NCBI GenBank assembly: GCA_033856275.1
Contig: JAWVFJ010000014.1
Coordinates: 1 to 15,351, forward strand
DNA from: VRUE01 sp033856275
Lineage (GTDB): Bacteria > Actinomycetota > Thermoleophilia > Solirubrobacterales > 70-9
Direction: 5' to 3'
Length of the DNA stretch: 15,351 nucleotides
Position numbers and translations under genes: made by a program. Shown here in pieces: positions 1 through 7,058 of this stretch. Under the pieces are notes generated by a model that was given only the letters and a program-made list of their open reading frames with translations, did not search any database and had not been told where the DNA came from. Position 1 is the stretch's first letter. The number at the start of each line of letters is the position of its first letter.

Positions 1-1
1 C

Positions 2-1177
<1,176 letters not shown>

Positions 1178-1182
1178 TGGTG

Positions 1183-1287
1183 GGAGGGGTCAGGTGCCCC
1201 TCACTCAGAAGCCGTTGCGCAGCAGGTCGGCCAGGAGCTTCGGAGTGTGGTCCCTGAGCTTCTGCGAGAGGGGCACCTGACCCCTCC
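1183..1287. repeat. Inverted-repeat element (MITE/REP-like) between clpX and valS
   Basis: Bases 1183-1202 and 1268-1287 are perfect 20-bp inverted repeats. After a 3x3 internal loop the pairing resumes for seven more base pairs (1206-1212 with 1258-1264), so about 28 of 30 positions in each 30-nt arm can pair. The arms enclose a 45-nt centre. The element starts five bases after the clpX stop. Perfect long arms in a non-coding gap suggest a small non-autonomous mobile element or a REP-type palindrome rather than a simple terminator, and neither arm is followed by a T-tract on the plus strand. Which enzyme, if any, mobilises it is unknown. It could also act as a strong structured 3' end for clpX mRNA. 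A similar arm sequence occurs at 15316-15340. Confidence 0.8.
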
Positions 1288-1327
1288 ATCGACACGCGGC
1301 TTCAGGCCGGCTGAGGTGGCATCTATC

Positions 1328-1333
1328 TAGACT
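1328..1333 (+). promoter_or_regulatory. Candidate -10 box (TAGACT) for a leaderless valS transcript
   Basis: TAGACT matches the actinobacterial TANNNT -10 pattern and lies six bases before the GTG at 1340, which would place +1 on the start codon itself. I find no convincing -35 box. The hexamer's first three bases are also the in-frame stop (1328-1330) that limits how far upstream valS can begin. The same hexamer occurs before the zinc-ribbon gene at 5362-5367. Confidence 0.45.
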
Positions 1334-1339
1334 CGGCGC

Positions 1340-3904
1340 GTGGACGCTGCACGGCGCGAAAAACTGGAGCAGACGACCCGTTACGACCCGGTCGAGGTCG
1401 AGGGGCGGGTCTTTGGGGAATGGATGGAGGCGGGTTACTTTCACCCGCCGGCTGAGGGGACACCGGAGGAGAACTTTTCCGTGGCGATCCCGCCGCCCAA
1501 TGTGACCGGGGCTTTGCACATGGGCCACGCGCTGAACGGCTCGATGCAGGACGTGCTGGTGCGGATGAACCGCATGCGGGGCCGCAACTCGCTCTGGATC
1601 CTCGGCACCGACCACGCCGGTATCGCCACCCAGTCGGTGGTGGAGAAAATGCTCCGCGCCGAAGGCGTCTCACGCCACGACCTGGGCCGGGAGGAGTTCG
1701 TCAAGCGGGTCTGGGAGTGGCGTGAGGAGTACGGCTCGCGGATCGTCGAGCAGTACAAGCGCCTTGGCGCCTCCTGCGATTACGAGCGCGAGCGCTTCAC
1801 CCTTGACGAGGGCTATGTCAAGGCCGTCTACCGCGTCTTCAAGCGGCTCTATGACAAGGGCTACATCTACCGCGACAACTACATCGTCAACTGGGACCCG
1901 GGCTCCCATTCGGCGATTTCCGACCTCGAGGTTGAGAACCGGGAGGTCGAGGACACCCTCTACTCGATCGATTACCCAGTTGAGGACTCGGATCGGGTGT
2001 TGACAGTCGCCACCGTGCGCCCGGAGACGATGCTTGCCGACACGGCGGTAGCCGTTCACCCCAACGACGAGCGCTACCGCGACCTCATCGGCCAGCACTG
2101 CATCCTGCCGCTGGTCGGACGCCGCCTACCGATCGTCGCCGACGAGCACGTGGACCCCGAGTTCGGCACCGGGGCGCTGAAGATCACCCCCGGCCACGAC
2201 CCCAACGACTTCGAGATCGGCCGCAAGCACGGTCTCGAGGAGATCGTCGCGATCGGGCCCGACGGGAAGCTGACTGAGGAGGCGGGGGAGAGGTTCGCCG
2301 GCATGACCGTGGCCGAGGCACAGGAGGCCGTGATCGCCGCCCTGCGCGAGGAGGGGGCGCTGAGAGCCGAAGAGCCCTACGTCCACTCGGTGCCGTTCTC
2401 GCACCGCTCCGGTGAGCGGATAGAGCCATTGATCTCGTTGCAGTGGTTCTGCCGCATGGACGAGCTGGCGGCCCCCGCGATCGAGGCGGTGGAGAGCGAC
2501 CAGGTGCGGATTGCGCCTTCCCAGTGGAAGCGCGTCTACCTCGACTGGATGCGGGAGATCCGCCCCTGGTGCATCTCGCGCCAGCTCTGGTGGGGCCACC
2601 GAATCCCGGTCTGGTACTGCGACGCTTGTGAGGAGACGATCGTCGCCGAGTCCGAGCCCGAGCGCTGCGGAGCCTGCGGCGGCGAGCTGCGCCAGGAGGA
2701 GGACGTGCTCGACACCTGGTTCAGCTCGGCGATCTGGCCCTTCGCCACGCTCGGCTGGCCCGACGACACGCCCGAGCTGCGCGCCTTCTATCCGACCAGC
2801 TTCCTCACCACGGCGCGCGAGATCCTCTTCCTCTGGGTGGCGCGGATGATCATGACCGGGCTCGAGTTCGCCGGCGACGTCCCCTTCCGGGACGTCTACG
2901 TGCACTCGGTGATCCAAGCCCGCGACGGGCGGCGCATGTCGAAGAGCCTCGGCACCGGCATCGACCCGCTGGAGGAGATCGACGTGCACGGCGCCGATGC
3001 CCTGCGCTTCGGCCTGCTGGCGATGTCCTCGACCCAGGACGTGCGCTACTCCGACGCCAAGGTCCAGCAGGGCCGCGACCTGGCCAACAAGCTGTGGAAT
3101 GCGAGCCGCCTGATCCTGCTGAATACGGCGGAGGTCGAGGCGAAGCCGATTGCCGAGCGGATCGAGGATCGCTGGATCCTCTCGCGGCTGGAGCGCACGA
3201 TCGCCTCGGTCAGCGAGAAGCTCGATGCCTACGACTTCGCCCACGCCGCCCAGGAGGCCTATGCCTTCTTCTGGTCGGAGCTCTGCGACTGGTACCTGGA
3301 GATCGTCAAGCCGCGCCTGTACGAGGGCGAGGCCGAGGTCTCGGCGAACCTGCTCTGGGTGCTGGAGCGCACGCTCGCCCTCCTGCACCCGATCATGCCC
3401 TTCGTCAGCGAGGAGGTCTGGTCCTACCACCCAAGTCGCGAGGGCCATCTCGAGGTGCACTCCTTCCCGCAGGCCGACAGGTCGCTCTTCGACGACGAGG
3501 CCGAGTCGAAAATCGGAAGCGGCATCGAGTTGACCCGGCGCCTGCGCGCCTGGCGCGACATGGTCGAGGCGCCGGCCGCCACGCAGCTCTCGTGCGTCGT
3601 CGAGGGCGGCGCGCAGCCGGAGGAGTTCGTCGCTCGCCTCGCCCGTTTCGAATTCGTCGAGAACGGTGGCGATCCGATCGCTGCTGTCGGCCCCGTCAGG
3701 GTGCTCGCCTCCGCCGAGATCGATGCCGAGGCAATCGCCGCGCGGCTCGAGAAACGACGCGAGGAGCTGCGCTCGGAGGTTGCCCGTGCCGAGGGCAAGC
3801 TCGCCAACGAGAAGTTCGTCGCCCGGGCGCCAGCCGAGCTGGTCGAGGAGGAGCGCACCAAGCTCGAGCGTTACCGGGCCGAGCTGGAGGAGCTCGCCGA
3901 ATAG
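1340..3904 (+). CDS. valS: Valine--tRNA ligase
   Basis: This cytoplasmic class I aminoacyl-tRNA synthetase charges tRNA-Val with valine. The 854-residue protein has the conserved N-terminus YDPVEVEGRVFGEW, the HIGH signature as HMGH (residues 60-63) within PPPNVTGALHMGH, the GTDHAGIATQ segment, a central editing (CP1) region, a Cys4 zinc knuckle (C427, C430, C443, C446), the DVLDTWFSS motif, and the KMSKS loop as RMSKS (532-536). A charged coiled-coil arm typical of ValS closes the C-terminus (about 790-854). An in-frame TAG at 1328-1330 leaves GTG 1340 as the only start that keeps the conserved N-terminus. No Shine-Dalgarno sequence precedes it, and a -10-like box sits immediately upstream, so a leaderless mRNA is likely. 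The stop overlaps the proposed AUA start of folC. The function is certain. Leaderless initiation is inferred. Confidence 0.97.
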   Translation: MDAARREKLEQTTRYDPVEVEGRVFGEWMEAGYFHPPAEGTPEENFSVAIPPPNVTGALHMGHALNGSMQDVLVRMNRMRGRNSLWILGTDHAGIATQSVVEKMLRAEGVSRHDLGREEFVKRVWEWREEYGSRIVEQYKRLGASCDYERERFTLDEGYVKAVYRVFKRLYDKGYIYRDNYIVNWDPGSHSAISDLEVENREVEDTLYSIDYPVEDSDRVLTVATVRPETMLADTAVAVHPNDERYRDLIGQHCILPLVGRRLPIVADEHVDPEFGTGALKITPGHDPNDFEIGRKHGLEEIVAIGPDGKLTEEAGERFAGMTVAEAQEAVIAALREEGALRAEEPYVHSVPFSHRSGERIEPLISLQWFCRMDELAAPAIEAVESDQVRIAPSQWKRVYLDWMREIRPWCISRQLWWGHRIPVWYCDACEETIVAESEPERCGACGGELRQEEDVLDTWFSSAIWPFATLGWPDDTPELRAFYPTSFLTTAREILFLWVARMIMTGLEFAGDVPFRDVYVHSVIQARDGRRMSKSLGTGIDPLEEIDVHGADALRFGLLAMSSTQDVRYSDAKVQQGRDLANKLWNASRLILLNTAEVEAKPIAERIEDRWILSRLERTIASVSEKLDAYDFAHAAQEAYAFFWSELCDWYLEIVKPRLYEGEAEVSANLLWVLERTLALLHPIMPFVSEEVWSYHPSREGHLEVHSFPQADRSLFDDEAESKIGSGIELTRRLRAWRDMVEAPAATQLSCVVEGGAQPEEFVARLARFEFVENGGDPIAAVGPVRVLASAEIDAEAIAARLEKRREELRSEVARAEGKLANEKFVARAPAELVEEERTKLERYRAELEELAE
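3886..3892 (+). promoter_or_regulatory. Strong Shine-Dalgarno sequence deciding the folC start
   Basis: GGAGGAG lies within the last codons of valS, with exactly eight bases between it and the ATA at 3901. No ATG, GTG or TTG occurs in the folC frame near this site. The next ATG (3964) lacks a well-spaced Shine-Dalgarno sequence and would remove conserved N-terminal residues. The site therefore argues for initiation at 3901. Confidence 0.65.
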
Positions 3905-5178
3905 ATCCGCAGGCCTATCTCGACTCGCTGCAGCCGGTTGGCTGGAAGCTTGGCCTCGAGCGGATGCACCGGCTCAGCACGGCGCTCGGGATGCCCCAGC
4001 ACCGTTTTGCCTCGATCCACGTCGTCGGCACCAACGGCAAGTCCTCGGTGACGCGGATGACCGCGGCGCTGCTGCAGGCGCACGGGTTGCGGACCGGCGC
4101 CTGCGTCTCACCGCATCCGACGCGCTGGTCCGAAAGGGTCCTGCTCGACGGGGAGACGATCGACGCGGCTGCCTTTTCCGCCGCGGTCGAGCGTGCGGCG
4201 CAGGGGGCCGAGACCGTCAACCGCTCCCTGGACGAGGGCGAGATGGTGACTCAATTCGAGCTGGCGACGGCCGCGGCGTTTGTCGCCTTCGCCGCCGCAA
4301 GGGTCGACGCCGCCGTGATCGAGGCGGGACTGGGAGGCAGGCTCGACGCGACCAACACGATCCCCTCGCAGGTCACCGTGCTCACCTCGATCGGGCTCGA
4401 TCACACCGCTTGGCTCGGCGATACCGAGCTCGAGATCGCCGCCGAGAAGCTCGCCGTGCTGCGCGATCACACGACCCTCGTGGTCGGTCGGGTTCGCCCT
4501 GAGGTGATGCGGTTGGCGCAGCGGACGGCCGAGGAGCATGGGGCGAGGCTCATCGTCGCCCCTGAGAATCCCCCCTCGGGCCTCGAGCTACGTGTCGCCG
4601 GGCCGTTCCAACGTCGCAACTTCGCCCTTGCCGAAGCCGCCACACGGGCTTTCCTCGGCGACCTCGACCGGGACAAGGTGAGCGCAGTGGCCGCATCCCT
4701 GACCGTGCCCGGGCGGCTCGAGCGAGTTGCCAGCAACCCCACCACGTTCATTGACGTCGCCCATAATCCGGACGGTGCCGCGGCGCTCGCGGAGGCCCTG
4801 GTCGATGTCGCGGCTGGCCGATTCGTGATCGCCTGCATCGCCGCGCTGGCCGACAAGGATGCCGAGGCGATGGTGCGGGCACTCGCGCCGAAGCTTGAGC
4901 TTGCGGTTTGCACCGAACTCGACCCGGCGGTACTCGAGTCGCGAGGGCTGCCGGGCATCGCGTCTCACAGTGCGGCGAAACTCGCTGCCGCCTGTGCGGC
5001 AAGCCGCCTTTCGGCCGAGCAGGTGCCGGATTTCAACATGGCGGTGCGCCGCGGCCGCGATCTGGCAGCGGGGCTGTCCGATGGCGTTCTCTTGATCACC
5101 GGTTCGCACTACGTGCTCGCCCCCGCTCGCGTTGCCCTGCGCCTGTGCGAGGATTCCGGCGATGGCCTCGGGAACTAA
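3901..5178 (+). CDS. folC: Dihydrofolate synthase / folylpolyglutamate synthase
   Basis: This Mur-ligase-family enzyme adds glutamate to dihydropteroate and/or folates using ATP, giving the retained, active cofactor forms. Counted from 3901 the protein has 425 residues. Visible motifs are the family N-terminus (YLDSLQPVGWKLGLERM), the P-loop GTNGKSSV (43-50), EAGLGGRLDATN (141-152), SIGLDHTAWLG, the EKLAVLR segment carrying the family lysine, PGRLE, and AHNPDG (287-292). The usual EKAGI motif reads EKLAV here. The start is unusual: the conserved N-terminus extends upstream of the first ATG (3964), and the only candidate with a good Shine-Dalgarno is ATA at 3901, overlapping the valS TAG. A substitution or sequencing error in an original ATGA junction is an alternative. 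Its 3' end overlaps the next small ORF by 17 nt, suggesting translational coupling. The function is secure but the start is uncertain. Confidence 0.92.
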   Translation: MDPQAYLDSLQPVGWKLGLERMHRLSTALGMPQHRFASIHVVGTNGKSSVTRMTAALLQAHGLRTGACVSPHPTRWSERVLLDGETIDAAAFSAAVERAAQGAETVNRSLDEGEMVTQFELATAAAFVAFAAARVDAAVIEAGLGGRLDATNTIPSQVTVLTSIGLDHTAWLGDTELEIAAEKLAVLRDHTTLVVGRVRPEVMRLAQRTAEEHGARLIVAPENPPSGLELRVAGPFQRRNFALAEAATRAFLGDLDRDKVSAVAASLTVPGRLERVASNPTTFIDVAHNPDGAAALAEALVDVAAGRFVIACIAALADKDAEAMVRALAPKLELAVCTELDPAVLESRGLPGIASHSAAKLAAACAASRLSAEQVPDFNMAVRRGRDLAAGLSDGVLLITGSHYVLAPARVALRLCEDSGDGLGN

Positions 5179-5290
5179 AAGCGCCGGCTCGGAACTGCTC
5201 TCGATGATGGCGCTTGTGGCCGCCGTGGTCGCCGCCGTGATCCTCGTCTTCTTCGGCCTCGGCTACCTGTTCGGGAGCCTTTTCCTCTAG
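5162..5290 (+). CDS. Small single-pass membrane protein, 42 aa, unknown function
   Basis: A 43-codon frame starts with ATG inside the end of folC, overlapping it by 17 nt, and ends with TAG. GAGGA at 5149-5153 provides a Shine-Dalgarno with an eight-base spacer, better than that of many neighbours. The product has a short polar N-terminus (MASGTKSAGSELL), then one continuous hydrophobic segment (about residues 13-38) with a glycine-containing end (GLGYLFG), and finishes with SLFL. It looks like a one-helix inner-membrane peptide and resembles no family I can name. Overlap with folC suggests co-translation with it. The alternative is a chance hydrophobic frame, but the ribosome binding site and tight placement before a hairpin-bearing gap make a real gene more likely. 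Confidence 0.6.
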   Translation: MASGTKSAGSELLSMMALVAAVVAAVILVFFGLGYLFGSLFL

Positions 5291-5298
5291 CGCTGCGT

Positions 5299-5328
5299 AC
5301 TTTGACCACAATGGAGTGGGGTCAAAGT
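5299..5328 (+). terminator. Hairpin downstream of the folC/small-ORF unit
   Basis: ACTTTGA (5299-5305) pairs with TCAAAGT (5322-5328), and CCAC (5306-5309) pairs with GTGG (5316-5319). This gives 11 base pairs with a two-G bulge and a six-base loop. It sits nine bases after the small ORF stop and before a candidate promoter, where a transcript end is expected. There is no U-tract, so it may be a non-canonical terminator, a 3'-end stabiliser or a small palindromic repeat. Confidence 0.45.
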
Positions 5329-5361
5329 CGGATGCGAGGGTTCGAGAACCCGGCGGCGAAG

Positions 5362-5367
5362 TAGACT
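5362..5367 (+). promoter_or_regulatory. Candidate -10 box (TAGACT) for the zinc-ribbon gene
   Basis: The hexamer is identical to the one just upstream of valS and matches TANNNT. Initiation about seven bases downstream would give a leader of roughly 24 nt that contains a weak G-rich ribosome binding site (TGGGG, 5384-5388). No clear -35 box is seen. A second small hairpin (GGGTT at 5338-5342 with AACCC at 5347-5351) lies just upstream. Confidence 0.4.
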
Positions 5368-5397
5368 GCCGCTCCCTCTCCAGTGGGGCGTTCAGCC

Positions 5398-6072
5398 ATG
5401 GCACTAGCGATCTTCGGCATCTCCAACAGCGGCCTCAACCTGGCCGTGACCCTCTTCGTTCTGATGATCGTCGTCGTCTGGCTGGCCTTGATCGTCTACA
5501 CGTATCTCGACGCCCGCCGTCGTATCTCCGACCCCTTCCTGGTCGCCTGCGCCACGATCGGCTCCTTCTTTCCCTACATCGGCACCGCCGTCTACGCCAT
5601 CGTGCGGCCGCCGGAGTTCCTCGAGGACGCCCACGAACGCGAGCTGGAGATACGCGCCGCCGAGCTACGCGTGCGCCAGTTGACCGAGGCCTCCTGCCCC
5701 AACTGCGAATACCCGGTCGAGAAGAACTACCTGCGTTGCCCGCAATGCCAGCGCCGCCTCAAGGACCCCTGTCCAAGCTGCGGCAAGCCGGTCGACCCGC
5801 GCTGGGCCCTTTGCCCCTACTGCGAGAACCCGATTGCCGAGCGCCCGCGGCGACAGCGACCGCCCGGCGAGAAACGACGCCAGCCAGCCGGCGAGCGTGC
5901 CGCCTCCAGGGGGGAGGAGCGCCCGAAGCGCGAGGAGCGCCCCAAGCGCCGGGCCGCGTCGAAAGCAAAAGAGGCCCCCGCGCCCGAGCAGGACACCGAA
6001 GCTGCACCACCGCCCAAACGAACTCAAAGGAGCCCCGCCCGTGAGCCGGACGCTGATCCTCGTAAAGCCTGA
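5398..6072 (+). CDS. Membrane-anchored double zinc-ribbon protein, function unknown
   Basis: The 224-residue product has three parts. Two hydrophobic segments (about residues 14-36 and 46-68) form a hairpin anchor. A short acidic/basic linker (RPPEFLEDAHERELEIRAAEL) leads to two zinc ribbons with four CxxC pairs: C100/C103, C114/C117, C125/C128 and C139/C142. The last 75 or so residues are a low-complexity Arg/Lys/Pro/Ala/Glu tail that is probably disordered. The ribbons resemble the double zinc ribbon (DZR) family, which usually mediates protein or nucleic-acid contacts, and no enzymatic residues are evident. ATG 5398 is preferred, with TGGGG upstream. An in-frame GTG at 5383 is possible. 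The end overlaps the ndk start by 32 nt, and the tail bases also carry the ndk Shine-Dalgarno, so ndk is probably co-transcribed with it. Its role is unknown. Confidence 0.85.
   Translation: MALAIFGISNSGLNLAVTLFVLMIVVVWLALIVYTYLDARRRISDPFLVACATIGSFFPYIGTAVYAIVRPPEFLEDAHERELEIRAAELRVRQLTEASCPNCEYPVEKNYLRCPQCQRRLKDPCPSCGKPVDPRWALCPYCENPIAERPRRQRPPGEKRRQPAGERAASRGEERPKREERPKRRAASKAKEAPAPEQDTEAAPPPKRTQRSPAREPDADPRKA
6026..6032 (+). promoter_or_regulatory. Shine-Dalgarno sequence fixing the ndk start
   Basis: AAAGGAG lies eight bases before the GTG at 6041, inside the coding tail of the upstream zinc-ribbon gene. It settles the ndk start at this GTG: the same frame stays open much further upstream but encodes only Arg/Pro-rich sequence foreign to Ndk. 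Confidence 0.8.
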
Positions 6073-6448
6073 CGCCTTTCAGCGCGCCTTGACCGGCGAG
6101 GTGATCGCTCGCTTCGAGCGCAAGGGGCTGCGGATCGCGGCGCTGAAGACGATGCGGGCCGATGAGCCGATCGCCAACAAGCACTACGAAGAGCACGCCG
6201 ACAAGCCCTTCTTCGGCGAGCTGGTCTCCTTCATCACCGGCGGCACGCTGGTCGCGATGGTGCTCGAGGGCGCCGAAGCGGTGCCAGCAGCACGCCAGCT
6301 GATCGGCACCACCAACCCAGTCGAGGCCGCCCCCGGCTCGATCCGCGGCGACTTCGCGCTCGAGGTGACCTTCAACATGGTCCACGGGTCAGACTCGGAT
6401 GAGTCCGCGGAGCGCGAGATCGAGATCTGGTTCCCAGAGCTGTCTTGA
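6041..6448 (+). CDS. ndk: Nucleoside diphosphate kinase
   Basis: Ndk transfers the gamma-phosphate from ATP to nucleoside diphosphates through a phosphohistidine, balancing cytoplasmic NTP and dNTP pools. The 135-residue product has the normal family length and is full of signatures: the N-terminal SRTLILVKPDAF with the catalytic-site lysine (K9), the NP-EAAPGSIRGDF segment, and the phosphohistidine motif FNMVHGSDS with His115 followed by ESAEREIEIWF. The usual NVIHGSDS reads NMVHGSDS here, which keeps the essential residues. The GTG start has an excellent ribosome binding site. The gene begins inside the zinc-ribbon gene and its TGA overlaps the TTG of maf, so the three genes are probably translated from one message. 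Identification is firm. Confidence 0.97.
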   Translation: MSRTLILVKPDAFQRALTGEVIARFERKGLRIAALKTMRADEPIANKHYEEHADKPFFGELVSFITGGTLVAMVLEGAEAVPAARQLIGTTNPVEAAPGSIRGDFALEVTFNMVHGSDSDESAEREIEIWFPELS

Positions 6449-6993
6449 CGGTAGTCCTCGCTTCCGGCTCGCCACAGAGGGCCGAGATACTGCGGAAGCT
6501 TGGGGTTGTGTTTGAGGTCGTCGTTTCCGGCGTCGAGGAGTTGACCGGGGGAGATCCCGAGTTCGAGGTCTTGGAGAACGCCCGGATGAAGGCCCGTGCA
6601 GTTGGCCAGGACGGAACCGTGATCGCTTGCGATACCGACGTGGTTCTGGATGGCAAGGCACTGGGTAAGCCCGGGGATGCCGCGGAGTCGCGCCGCTATC
6701 TGGACAGGATGTCGGGCAGGGCGCACGAGGTGTTGAGTGGGCTTGTGGTCGTCGTCGACGGCGAGGAGCGAGTTGGCCTCGAACGCACCACCGTCGTTTT
6801 CAAAGAGCTGAGCGAAGCCGAGAAGGAGCGTTATGTGGCCTTCGGCGAGTGGGAGGGCCGCTCGGGGGGCTACGCCATCCAGACGCTCGGCTCGACTCTG
6901 GTCGAGCGGATCGAGGGGAGCGTCTCCAACGTGGTCGGCCTGCCGGTGGGGCTGCTGATCGATCTGGCGCCGGAACTTTTCGTTCAAGCCTGA
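6445..6993 (+). CDS. maf: Maf family nucleotide pyrophosphatase
   Basis: Maf proteins hydrolyse the alpha-beta phosphate bond of canonical or modified nucleoside triphosphates and are tied to septum and division control. The 182-residue product shows LASGSPQR (residues 5-12), the catalytic DTDVV (63-67), LGKP (73-76), SGRAHEVLSG, and the C-terminal GEWEGRSGGYAIQ and SNVVGLP motifs. The GYAIQ-type C-terminus is closer to the YhdE (dTTP/UTP) subgroup than to YceF, but I do not assign a substrate. The TTG start overlaps the ndk stop as TTGA, which implies coupling, and no strong Shine-Dalgarno is visible. Location directly before mreB repeats a known linkage: in Bacillus subtilis maf also precedes mreBCD, with radC between them. 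No radC lies here. Confidence 0.93.
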   Translation: MTVVLASGSPQRAEILRKLGVVFEVVVSGVEELTGGDPEFEVLENARMKARAVGQDGTVIACDTDVVLDGKALGKPGDAAESRRYLDRMSGRAHEVLSGLVVVVDGEERVGLERTTVVFKELSEAEKERYVAFGEWEGRSGGYAIQTLGSTLVERIEGSVSNVVGLPVGLLIDLAPELFVQA

Positions 6994-7058
6994 GCTCGAG
7001 TCAACGTCCCGTTTGGCCCGTTTGGGATCATTTCCATGGAAGTTCTCCAAAGCTACGC

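Noticed and set aside
1205..1272. Minus-strand peptide tail (LSQKLRDHTPKLLADLLRNGF) inside the inverted-repeat element
   Set aside because: It reads like a plausible protein end, but upstream the frame runs into the antisense of valS, so there is no independent gene. It could be a remnant of a mobile gene, but I cannot support that.
2126..3460. 444-aa minus-strand frame opposite valS
   Set aside because: Antisense shadow of a secure ValS with low-complexity Arg/Leu/Glu composition.
3094..3900. Long open frame upstream of folC that could make a 694-aa protein
   Set aside because: It lies wholly inside valS in another frame and is Arg/Gly/Ala-rich without recognisable motifs, as expected for an alternate frame of GC-rich coding DNA. 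FolC homology begins only near 3904.
3880..3910. ValS-FolC fusion by -1 frameshifting
   Set aside because: folC is in the -1 frame relative to valS, but no slippery heptamer or pseudoknot-like stem is visible, and a strong Shine-Dalgarno before ATA explains folC expression more simply.
5338..5351. tRNA-like GGTTCGA motif (T-arm look-alike)
   Set aside because: It forms only a five-bp hairpin; no acceptor, D or anticodon arms are present in the gap.
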